From contig JBMHCY010000123.1 of assembly GCA_049889655.1 (NCBI GenBank), positions 1-41,730 on the forward strand: a stretch of DNA of 41,730 bases, in the 5' to 3' direction. Below are positions 25,100-32,438 of the stretch, one piece after another. The notes under the pieces were generated by a model that saw nothing but the letters and a program-made list of their open reading frames with translations, was not told where the DNA came from and made no database searches. How positions within the stretch are numbered: position 1 is the stretch's first letter; each line of letters starts with the position of its first letter. Both the position numbers and the translations under genes were made by a program. Source of the stretch: UBA1172 sp049889655. GTDB taxonomy: Bacteria > Pseudomonadota > Alphaproteobacteria > Puniceispirillales > UBA1172.

Positions 25100-26236
25100 A
25101 TGATGGCGATGGCGGGTGATCTTGAAGGCATATTGGTGGTTTCGGTGGAACAGGCGGTGGCGGCCCCCTATGCGGCGGTCAAACTCGCCGATGCCGGGGC
25201 GCGGGTGATCAAGGTTGAACGGCCGGAAGGTGATTTCGCCCGTCTCTATGATGCCGATGCCAAGGGCATGAGTTCCTATTTTGTCTGGCTCAACCGCGGC
25301 AAGGAATCGATCTGCCTTGATCTTAAGACCGAAGCCGACCGCCAGCTGCTGCTATCCCTGATCGGGGAAGCCGATGTCTTTATCCAGAATTTGATGCCCG
25401 GGGCGTTCGACCGCATGGGCATTGATCTTGATGATCTGGCCGCCCGTCACGAAAAACTGATCCTCTGTTCGATTTCCGGTTACGGCAGCAGCGGCGAGTT
25501 CAGCCAGATGAAGGCTTATGATCTGCTCGTTCAGGCTGAATGTGGACTGGCTGCGATTACCGGCAGCCCTCAGGAAGCCGGCCGTGTCGGTGTGTCAATC
25601 TGTGATATCGCGGCGGGAATGACTGCCCATCAGGCGATCATGCAGGCGCTCTATGCCCGCACGAAAACAGGCCGGGGGCGGAAAATCGAATTGTCGCTTT
25701 TCCATGCCCTGTCGGACTGGATGAATGTGCCTTATCTGCAGCATCATTACGGCGGCCGGACGATCAAGCGGCCGGGGCTGCATCATCCGACCATCGCGCC
25801 TTACGGGGTCTACCCCTGCGGTGATGGCGGCATGATCCTGTTGTCGATCCAGAACGAACGCGAATGGCTGCGGCTCGCCGAAGATGTGCTCGGTGATGCG
25901 GGATTGGTGACCGATCCCCGCTTTGACAGCAACATCAACCGCGTTGCCCATCGCGGTGAGCTTGATGCGATCATCATCGCGGCGTTTGCCCGTGATGAGC
26001 GGGATGCAGTCGCCACAAGGCTGCACGCTGCCGGGATCGCGTTCGGGCGGCTCAATTCAATCGATGATCTGATCGCCCATCCCCAGACGCGGTTTATCGA
26101 AACCCGAACCAGCGAGGGCGAATTACGGCTCATCGCCCCGGGGGCGGTGATGGAAGGCATGGCCGCCTCGGGCAAGACTGTTCCCGAAAAGGATGAGCAT
26201 GGCGCGGCGATCCGCCAGCAGTTCGGCCGTCAGTAG
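25100..26236 (+). CDS. CaiB/BaiF class III CoA-transferase
   Basis: A 378-residue class III (family III) CoA-transferase distinct from Frc. It starts with GILVVSVEQAVAAPYAAVKLADAGARVIKVERPEGDFAR and contains NRGKESICLDLK, MPGAFDRMGID, and the catalytic Asp in VSICDIAAGMTAHQAI near residue 173. The C-terminal half has HPTIAPYGVYPCGDGG and IQNEREWLRLAEDVLG, common in dicarboxylate CoA-transferases. Substrates may be short dicarboxylates or hydroxy acids. Three Met codons (25100, 25103, 25109) could start it; AGGATAGCAAAGGGA lies upstream. It is the last plus-strand gene of the long cluster and overlaps the acyl-CoA dehydrogenase stop by seven bases. It could prime oxalyl-CoA formation from succinyl-CoA, which is inference. 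Confidence 0.9.
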   Translation: MMAMAGDLEGILVVSVEQAVAAPYAAVKLADAGARVIKVERPEGDFARLYDADAKGMSSYFVWLNRGKESICLDLKTEADRQLLLSLIGEADVFIQNLMPGAFDRMGIDLDDLAARHEKLILCSISGYGSSGEFSQMKAYDLLVQAECGLAAITGSPQEAGRVGVSICDIAAGMTAHQAIMQALYARTKTGRGRKIELSLFHALSDWMNVPYLQHHYGGRTIKRPGLHHPTIAPYGVYPCGDGGMILLSIQNEREWLRLAEDVLGDAGLVTDPRFDSNINRVAHRGELDAIIIAAFARDERDAVATRLHAAGIAFGRLNSIDDLIAHPQTRFIETRTSEGELRLIAPGAVMEGMAASGKTVPEKDEHGAAIRQQFGRQ

Positions 26237-27390
26237 GATTTCGGCAGCCCCAGCAGATGCTCGGCGATATAGGACAGAATGAGATTGGTCGAGATCGGGG
26301 CCACCTGATAGAGCCGGGCTTCGCGGTACTTGCGTTCGACATCATATTCTTCGGCAAAACCGAACCCGCCATGGGTCTGCAGGCAGGCCTCGGCAGCTTC
26401 CCATGAGGCATCGGCGGCCAGCATCTTGGCAATGTTGGCTTCACCGCCCGGGTCACGCCCCTGATCAAAGGTCTCGGCAGCACGGGTAACGATCGCCTCA
26501 GCCGCCAGCATATGGGCATGAGCACGGGCAAGGGGGAACTGGATCCCCTGATTGCGGCCGATGGGGTTGCCGAAAACCACCCTCTCCCGGGCATAGGCTG
26601 TGGCCGTTTCGATGAACCATTTCGCATCACCGATACATTCGGCGGCGATCAGTATCCGCTCGGCATTCATGCCCGAGAGGATATAGCGAAAGCCCTTGCC
26701 CTCTTCACCGATGAGGCTGTCTGCGGGAATCTCAAGATCGTCGAAGAAAACTTCGGTGGTGGCGTGGTTGATCATGGTGCGGATTGGCCTGATCGTCAGG
26801 CCTTTGCCGATATGGTCTTTCATGTTGAGCAGAAAAACCGAAAGCCCGTCAGTGCGCTTTTCCACCTGATCCCGCAGAGTTGTCCGGGCCAGCAGCAGCA
26901 TCAGATCAGAATATTCCGCCCGCGAGGTCCAGATTTTCTGGCCGTTGACAACATACCCCCCGGCGGTCTTCTTTGCTGTGGTCTGCAGCGAAAGCGTGTC
27001 TGTCCCGGAACCCGGCTCAGTGACACCGAAAGCCTGCAAGCGCAAAGCCCCACTGGCGATCTGCGGCAGGTAATGCTGTTTCTGGGCATCGCTGCCATGG
27101 CGGAGCAGGGTTCCCATCGTGTACATCTGGGCGTGGCAGGCGGCGGCGTTACAGCCATTGCGGTGAATTTCTTCGAGGATAACCGCCCCGGCCCGCAGGC
27201 TGAGCCCGGAACCGCCATACTCTTCGGGGATCAGGGCCGCCAGATAACCGGCATCGTTGAGTGCTGATACAAAAGCTTCGGGATAGGCACGGTCGCGGTC
27301 GCATTGCCGCCAATAGGCCCCTGGAAACTGGTTGCAGATCGCTGCCACACCGTCACGGATTGCTTTCAGATCATCAGATTCCATGGCCAT
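26230..27390 (-). CDS. Acyl-CoA dehydrogenase family protein
   Basis: FAD-dependent acyl-CoA dehydrogenase of 386 residues. The N-terminal helical domain is followed by FGVTEPGSGTDT (FAD/substrate loop), NGQKIWTSRA, and the C-terminal four-helix domain with QTHGGFGFAEEYDVERKYREARL. The residue at the usual catalytic position of medium-chain enzymes is Gln (LYQVAPIS). A Glu near 244 (SGMNAERILIA) sits where isovaleryl-CoA dehydrogenase has its base, so that Glu is the likely catalyst. AGGAGG precedes the start region; ATG 27390 or 27384 are both possible. It converges with the CoA-transferase, with overlapping stops, and the pairing of the two types is common in acid-CoA pathways. The substrate is unknown; a branched or dicarboxylic acyl-CoA is plausible. 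Confidence 0.92.
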   Translation of the reverse strand: MAMESDDLKAIRDGVAAICNQFPGAYWRQCDRDRAYPEAFVSALNDAGYLAALIPEEYGGSGLSLRAGAVILEEIHRNGCNAAACHAQMYTMGTLLRHGSDAQKQHYLPQIASGALRLQAFGVTEPGSGTDTLSLQTTAKKTAGGYVVNGQKIWTSRAEYSDLMLLLARTTLRDQVEKRTDGLSVFLLNMKDHIGKGLTIRPIRTMINHATTEVFFDDLEIPADSLIGEEGKGFRYILSGMNAERILIAAECIGDAKWFIETATAYARERVVFGNPIGRNQGIQFPLARAHAHMLAAEAIVTRAAETFDQGRDPGGEANIAKMLAADASWEAAEACLQTHGGFGFAEEYDVERKYREARLYQVAPISTNLILSYIAEHLLGLPKSY

Positions 27391-27514
27391 CACCCTCCTG
27401 CCTATTACTCCTTTTTGGCAGGGAAAGAGGGGTGTTGTAAATGGTCAATGCCAGTCCTTGAGAAATTGCCTGCGGCGTCCATATCAGGGGCTACACGGCA
27501 AGGGAGGCGCTGTC

Positions 27515-27772
27515 ATGGCCGCACCGGAAAATATTGATCAGCTTCGTTACGGGATCACGGCCCCGCTGGTATGTTCCGCCTGTGAAGAAGAGTTTATGTC
27601 CGGTTCCACCGATGCGGCCTCACTGCGTGATTACAGCCGCCTTGATGCCGGGTTTACCGATCGCGGCCTGCAGGTCTGGTGCCGTCGCCATGATCGCAAT
27701 GTCTGCCATGTTGATTTTGACGGCATGACCCCGGATGCCGATCTGCGCTGCCTGTTGCCGCCCGTCGATTAA
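27515..27772 (+). CDS. Small Cys/His-containing hypothetical protein
   Basis: An 85-residue protein with AGGGAGG eight bases before its ATG. The pattern CSAC near residue 20 and WCRRHDRNVCHVDF near residue 55 gives four Cys and nearby His, suggestive of a small zinc ribbon. It is acidic overall with no membrane segment. I do not recognise a named family. It is divergent from the acyl-CoA dehydrogenase gene and its TAA shares the TTAA palindrome with the lipoprotein stop on the other strand. No function can be given. Confidence 0.65.
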   Translation: MAAPENIDQLRYGITAPLVCSACEEEFMSGSTDAASLRDYSRLDAGFTDRGLQVWCRRHDRNVCHVDFDGMTPDADLRCLLPPVD

Positions 27773-28557
27773 TCCTGGATTACCCCGAGGGCGACACCGC
27801 TGAAGGTTCTGGTCTCGGCGTTGATACCAAACAGTACGCCTGCCTCTTCGCCATGGGGGCCGAAAACACCGCCCCTGATGCGTGTCCGGTCGACCGCCTG
27901 CGGCAGGCTGTTGAAACTGACGCTGGCTGGGCCTGCCTCCTGCAGCAGCCCTGATTTATCGAGGCTGAGATCGGCACGCATCGCAAAACCTGCTCCGCCA
28001 AAGGTGAAGACACCCTCGCTGCTGCCTGGGGTGAGGCTGATCCGGCCGCTGGCCTCATGCTGGATAAATCGGCCGTCGTCGCGGCAGCCGGTGCAGGTCC
28101 ATATCCCCTGCATGGTATAGTCCAGCGTCTCCGGCGAGAGGTCCTCGGCCAGCCGCCCCCAGAGCAGGTAACGCCCCGGGTCAATGCCTGTTGAAAGGAT
28201 CGCCTCGAAATAGGCATAGCGGGAATAGCGGGTGGGGATGGTGGTGCTGCTTTCGCGGGCAGGCTCCGGCAGTTTGGCCAGCAGATCATTGGTTTCGGTA
28301 TCGCGTCCGGTCAGGCTGAAACGGCCGTCATCAGCTTCGATCAGGGCGATCCAGGCGGTGCCTTCGCCATCGATCTCGCGGATCAGTTCAGCGGCGGCAC
28401 CCTCATCAAGCCCGGGCAGTCCAGGCGGGGTGATCGGAGGTGGGACGGAAGCAGGGCGTGCCCCACCTCCGCCCCCGCAACCGGTGAGCACAGGGTAGAC
28501 AAGTGCAAGGGATATCAGACCAAACCGCCTTGCTCGGCATATGTTCACCGACTGCAT
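27769..28557 (-). CDS. Lipoprotein with C-terminal TbpB-like barrel
   Basis: A 262-residue protein. The signal peptide ends at lipobox LTGC (Cys28), followed by a Gly/Pro-rich tether (GGGGGARPASVPPPITPPG), so it is a lipoprotein anchored by Cys28. The C-terminal part ends with GGVFGPHGEEAGVLFGINAETRTFSGVALG, which resembles the barrel of transferrin-binding-protein-like (TbpBBD) surface lipoproteins, where GxFYGPxAxExGG is typical. Such proteins often reach the surface by a Slam translocator; none lies nearby. No TonB receptor gene is adjacent. It converges with the small Cys-rich gene with a four-base overlap. Function is unknown; nutrient binding is one possibility. Confidence 0.75.
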   Translation of the reverse strand: MQSVNICRARRFGLISLALVYPVLTGCGGGGGARPASVPPPITPPGLPGLDEGAAAELIREIDGEGTAWIALIEADDGRFSLTGRDTETNDLLAKLPEPARESSTTIPTRYSRYAYFEAILSTGIDPGRYLLWGRLAEDLSPETLDYTMQGIWTCTGCRDDGRFIQHEASGRISLTPGSSEGVFTFGGAGFAMRADLSLDKSGLLQEAGPASVSFNSLPQAVDRTRIRGGVFGPHGEEAGVLFGINAETRTFSGVALGVIQD

Positions 28558-28724
28558 GAAAACGACTTTATCGGAAACGGGTTGGCAGGGTGGCCTTCTT
28601 CCGCATAAACTATTTCAACCACATGAATGAAGGTTCAAACAAACCGACAGAACCGTCTTTTCTTATCTCCATTGATCAATGTGTTTCTCCTCAAGGCGGC
28701 GATGAAAAAGAAACGGAGACACCG

Positions 28725-29912
28725 ATGAAAACGCATTCCCTCAAGGCCATCATCCTGACCACCATCATGGTGCTTCTGAGCACCCAGCTGCCGGCCCGGG
28801 CAGACAGCACGACTGTCCATTTCAATGCCTGGGGCGGCTCCCCTGCGATCAATGACTATATCCAGTGGGTGGCGGATGAAATGCAAGCCCGCCACGGGAT
28901 CACGCTGCGCCATGTCAAACTGACGGATACCGCCACCGCAGTCAGCCGCATTCTGGCGGAAAAGACAGCAGGCAGAACCACCGATGGCAGCGTTGATCTG
29001 ATCTGGGTCAATGGCGAGAACTTCGCTTCGATGAAACGCAACGGGCTGTTGCAGCAAAACGGCTGGGCCTTTGATTTGCCGAATTTCGGCTATACCGATG
29101 CGGCAGAACTGCCCGGGATCATCACTGATTTCGCCACCCCGACAGACGGGCTGGAAAGCCCCTGGGGGCGGGCCCAGCTGGTGTTCGGCCATGATACGGC
29201 GGAACTGGCTTCTCCGCCCCGGTCGGCAGCAGCCCTGCAGGCATGGGTAAAGGCCAATCCGGGCCGTTTCACCTTTCCCCAGCCACCGGATTTTGTCGGC
29301 ACAACCTTCCTCAAGCAGGTGCTGCTCGAAGTGGCGGCCGATGCGGCGGTGCTCCAGCAGCCTGCGGACGAGGCCGATACCGAGGCCGTGCTGGCCCCGC
29401 TCTGGGCCTGGCTTGATGAGGTGACACCATCGCTCTGGCGGGGTGGCCGTCACTATCCTGCCAATTATACCGAAATGGTGCAGTTGCTGGGTGACCGCGA
29501 GATCATGATCGCCATGGCGTTCAATCCGGCGGAGTTTTCCAATAATATCGCAGCCGGTGTCCTGCCTGAAACGACGCGCAGTTATATCCATGCGGGCGGG
29601 ACAATTTCGAATGTCCATTTTGTCGCCATCCCGTTCAATACCGGGGCTGCGGATGCTGCCATGAAAGTTGCCGATTTCCTGCTGTCGCCCGAGGCACAGG
29701 CGCGCAAGGCCAACCCTGAGATCTGGGGTGATCCGACCGTGCTGTCGATGAGGCGCCTTAATGCTGAGGCCCGGGCGATGTTCACCGCCCTGCCCCGGGG
29801 TATCGCAACGCTTTCTGCCGCGGGGCTCTCACCGGGCCTGCCGGAGCCGCATCCATCCTGGATCCCGCTGATCGAGGAAGGCTGGATCAGGCGTCACGGC
29901 AGCGGCGGCTAG
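28725..29912 (+). CDS. ABC transporter periplasmic binding protein, YnjB-like
   Basis: A 395-residue extracellular solute-binding protein. The Sec signal peptide is MKTHSLKAIILTTIMVLLSTQ-like, ending PARA before DSTTVHFNAWGGSPAINDYI. Conserved segments are DLIWVNGENFASMKRNGLL, SPWGRAQLVFGHD, PPDFVGTTFLKQVL and MAFNPAEFSNNI, as in the E. coli YnjB type. The ATG at 28725 is chosen because CGGAG precedes it and the signal peptide starts there; a longer frame from 28590 adds a 45-residue stretch with no export logic. The permease gene starts eight bases after the stop. The ligand is uncharacterised; thiamine-related or polyamine-like compounds are only guesses for this family. Confidence 0.9.
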   Translation: MKTHSLKAIILTTIMVLLSTQLPARADSTTVHFNAWGGSPAINDYIQWVADEMQARHGITLRHVKLTDTATAVSRILAEKTAGRTTDGSVDLIWVNGENFASMKRNGLLQQNGWAFDLPNFGYTDAAELPGIITDFATPTDGLESPWGRAQLVFGHDTAELASPPRSAAALQAWVKANPGRFTFPQPPDFVGTTFLKQVLLEVAADAAVLQQPADEADTEAVLAPLWAWLDEVTPSLWRGGRHYPANYTEMVQLLGDREIMIAMAFNPAEFSNNIAAGVLPETTRSYIHAGGTISNVHFVAIPFNTGAADAAMKVADFLLSPEAQARKANPEIWGDPTVLSMRRLNAEARAMFTALPRGIATLSAAGLSPGLPEPHPSWIPLIEEGWIRRHGSGG

Positions 29913-29919
29913 GCCTGCC

Positions 29920-31587
29920 ATGCTGAAAGCCGTTATCATCGCGGTGATCGGCCTGCCGGTGATGGCCGGGCTGGCGGGGGCGGTGCTGCCGGCACTGGGG
30001 TTTTTCCCGCCTCTTGGCGGCACGGCCTTTGGCGTTGAGGCCATGACCCTGATGCTTGCCGAGGCCGGGCTCTGGCGATCGCTGCGGCTAACCCTCCTGA
30101 CCGGCGTGCTGGCAACGCTGATCGCAACGGTTATGGCCCTGATCCTGCCGGCGGTGTTTTTCGGCACAGCACGATTTTCCTGGCTGCGCCGGTATCTGGC
30201 ACCGGTGCTGTCGCTGCCCCATGTCACGGTTGCCGTGGGGATTCTCTTTCTGTTGCAACCGAGCGGCTGGCTGATGCGGCTGCTCTCCCCTGCCCTGACA
30301 GGATTTGACCGCCCGCCAACCTTTGCGCTTGTGCCCGATGATCACGGTCTGGCGCTCGTCCTCGGGCTGGTGGCCAAGGAAATTCCGTTTCTGGTGCTGA
30401 TGGTGCTGGCGGCGCTCGGCCAGATTGATGCGGCCCGGCTGATGCTGGTGGTGCGCAGTCTCGGCTATGGCCGTCTGCGCGGCTGGGTGATGGTGATCAT
30501 CCCCCAGCTGTGGCCGCTGATGCGTCTGCCGGTGATCATCGTGCTGGTGTTTTCGCTGTCGGTGATCGATATGGCGGTGGTGCTCGCCCCGGGGACACCG
30601 GCGCCGCTGGCAGTACGGATTCTCGACTGGTATCAGGACCCTGATCTGCAGCGACGGTTCGTGGCTTCCGCGGCGGCGGTTCTGCAATGCCTGATCTGCC
30701 TCGGGGCGATCGGGGTGATGCTCGGTCTCGAAGGTCTTGCCCGAGTCCTGGGGGGGATGGTTGCCCGGGGCGGCCAGCGTCATCCCGGCTTCAGGGCTCT
30801 GGCGGGGCCGCTGATCACCCCCCTTGTTTCGGCAGCGGGTATGCTGCCCTTTCTGCTCGCGGTGATGGGGATGGTCTCGGCGCTGATCTGGTCTGTCGCT
30901 GCCATCTGGCGGTTTCCCGAAAGCCTGCCCCGGGCGCTCACCGGGCGCTACTGGATGGCGCTTTCCGGGGATCTCGGGATCATCACCCTGCAATCGCTGT
31001 TTCTCGGTCTGGTGTCATCCGGGCTGGCGGTACTGCTGGCGGTAATCTGGCTGGAATACCGCCGTCCGCCCGGGCGCCTTTTTGAAAGGCTCATCTTTCT
31101 GCCGCTGGTTGTCCCGCAGATCGGGTTTTTGTTCGGGCTGCAGGTGGTGCTGCTCTGGCTCGGGGTTGATGGCCTTGTGCTGGCGATCATCTGGGCGCAT
31201 CTCTTGTTTGTTTTCCCCTATGTCTGGCTGGCACTGGCCCCGGCCTGGCGGGCGTTTCCCGAACCGACGCTGATCCTGGCGGCCAGCCTTGGCCAGTCAC
31301 GCTGGCAGCGGCTTTTCCGGGTGCGCCTGCCGATGCTGTTGACGCCGATCCTGACTGCCTTTGCGGTGGGGTTTTCTGTCTCATCCGCTCTCTATCTGCC
31401 GACGATCTTTGCCGGCAACGCGAAGGTCATCACCCTGACGGTCGAGGCGGTGACGCTGGCGACGGGGGCGGGGCGGCAGCCGCTGGGGGTGGCCACCGGG
31501 TTGCAGATGATCCTGCCGCTGGGGGTGTTTCTGTCTGTTGCGGCGATCAGTCGCTGGCGTTTTCGCGGTTTGCGCGGCATTTCCTGA
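29920..31587 (+). CDS. ABC transporter permease, fused two-domain YnjC-like
   Basis: A 555-residue membrane protein with two binding-protein-dependent transport permease halves. Each half has about six transmembrane helices and carries an EAA-type loop (LGYGRLRGWVMVIIPQLWP in half one; ASLGQSRWQRLFRVRLPMLLTP in half two). This matches YnjC. It directly follows the binding-protein gene with a seven-base gap. The expected ATP-binding subunit (YnjD type) does not follow: the next gene encodes a DJ-1-like protein. The system must borrow an ATPase encoded elsewhere, or be incomplete. Confidence 0.9.
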   Translation: MLKAVIIAVIGLPVMAGLAGAVLPALGFFPPLGGTAFGVEAMTLMLAEAGLWRSLRLTLLTGVLATLIATVMALILPAVFFGTARFSWLRRYLAPVLSLPHVTVAVGILFLLQPSGWLMRLLSPALTGFDRPPTFALVPDDHGLALVLGLVAKEIPFLVLMVLAALGQIDAARLMLVVRSLGYGRLRGWVMVIIPQLWPLMRLPVIIVLVFSLSVIDMAVVLAPGTPAPLAVRILDWYQDPDLQRRFVASAAAVLQCLICLGAIGVMLGLEGLARVLGGMVARGGQRHPGFRALAGPLITPLVSAAGMLPFLLAVMGMVSALIWSVAAIWRFPESLPRALTGRYWMALSGDLGIITLQSLFLGLVSSGLAVLLAVIWLEYRRPPGRLFERLIFLPLVVPQIGFLFGLQVVLLWLGVDGLVLAIIWAHLLFVFPYVWLALAPAWRAFPEPTLILAASLGQSRWQRLFRVRLPMLLTPILTAFAVGFSVSSALYLPTIFAGNAKVITLTVEAVTLATGAGRQPLGVATGLQMILPLGVFLSVAAISRWRFRGLRGIS

Positions 31588-31705
31588 GGTTTTTTGCCCC
31601 GGGCGGCTTGCTGATCAGGAAAAACAACCCTATATTACCGGCATCTCGCCACATGATTTGATCAAAGCGTTGACGCATCCTGCTGTCATCGCAGAGGAGT
31701 AGCTT

Positions 31706-32212
31706 ATGCCATCATCCCTTTCCGGAAAGACCATCGCCCTTGTTGTCTGCAGCGGTTTCGACGAACAGCCTTTTGTGACCCTGCAGCGGAGCCTCAGCGA
31801 AGCCGGGGCCAGCGTCAAGATCGTCTCGCGGGATAATGGCGTCACCAACGGCTGGTCAGGGGAAACATGGGGGCTGTCCTATCCGGTGGATGCGGCGCTG
31901 GCGGAAACGCTTGCGGTTGATTACGACGGCGTTGTCATTCCCGATGGTGACCGCCACACGACGCTGCTGCTCAACGATGCTCACGGTAAGCGTGTTATCA
32001 ATGCCTTCCTGCGTGAAGATGCGCCGGCGCTGGTGATCGGCTCTGCCGTGTCGATGATTGCCGAGCTCGGCTATGGCCCCGGTGATGCCGGTGATGCCAT
32101 CACCCGCACTGGCCCACTGGTAACAGCCCCGGCCAATGCTGATCTCAACGAAATGATTGACATTTTTGATGCAGCCATGCGGAATGGTGCCAATGAAGAT
32201 CAAGCCGCATGA
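31706..32212 (+). CDS. DJ-1/PfpI-like protein lacking the nucleophilic Cys
   Basis: A 168-residue protein with a flavodoxin-like DJ-1/PfpI fold: KTIALVVCSGFDEQPFVTLQRSLSEAGASVKIVSRDNG at the start, then DYDGVVIPDGDRHTTLLL. The nucleophile elbow, which normally reads A-x-C-H/G-x-G, is ALVIGSAVSMI, with no Cys there. The family's usual catalytic Cys is therefore missing and the protein may be a non-enzymatic member, like the DJ-1-type domains at the C-terminus of large catalases. AGAGGAG precedes the ATG. It is followed by the DUF1289 gene after six bases. Confidence 0.8.
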   Translation: MPSSLSGKTIALVVCSGFDEQPFVTLQRSLSEAGASVKIVSRDNGVTNGWSGETWGLSYPVDAALAETLAVDYDGVVIPDGDRHTTLLLNDAHGKRVINAFLREDAPALVIGSAVSMIAELGYGPGDAGDAITRTGPLVTAPANADLNEMIDIFDAAMRNGANEDQAA

Positions 32213-32218
32213 GGCCCA

Positions 32219-32437
32219 ATGGTAACGATGGCATCGCTTCCCTCACCCTGTATCAGTATTTGCCAGATTGATCCGGCAACGGGCGAATGCCTCGGCTGTT
32301 ACCGCACCCGTCAGGAAATCGCATCCTGGCCGCGCCTTGATGATACGTCGCGGCTGCAGATGCTTGAACAGCTGAAAGACCGGCGGGCGGAACGCACCGG
32401 CCGCCGCCGTCGCCCCAGCCGCCGTGCTGCTTTCTGA
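32219..32437 (+). CDS. DUF1289 small Cys-rich protein
   Basis: 72 residues (69 from the second ATG at 32228). It shows the DUF1289 signature PCISICQIDPATGECLGCYRTRQEIASW, with four Cys likely to bind a metal. The C-terminus is Arg-rich. It is common in alphaproteobacteria, often with housekeeping genes, and its function is unknown. The ATG nearest the motif has no clear ribosome-binding site. The stop TGA lies one base before the ATG of the next gene, so the two are probably co-translated. Confidence 0.88.
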   Translation: MVTMASLPSPCISICQIDPATGECLGCYRTRQEIASWPRLDDTSRLQMLEQLKDRRAERTGRRRRPSRRAAF

Positions 32438-32438
32438 G

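Noticed and set aside
28671..28680. ATTGATCAAT palindrome before the YnjB-like gene
   Set aside because: Too short for an operator call, and it lacks the four-base gap of FNR/CRP-type sites. It is probably chance.
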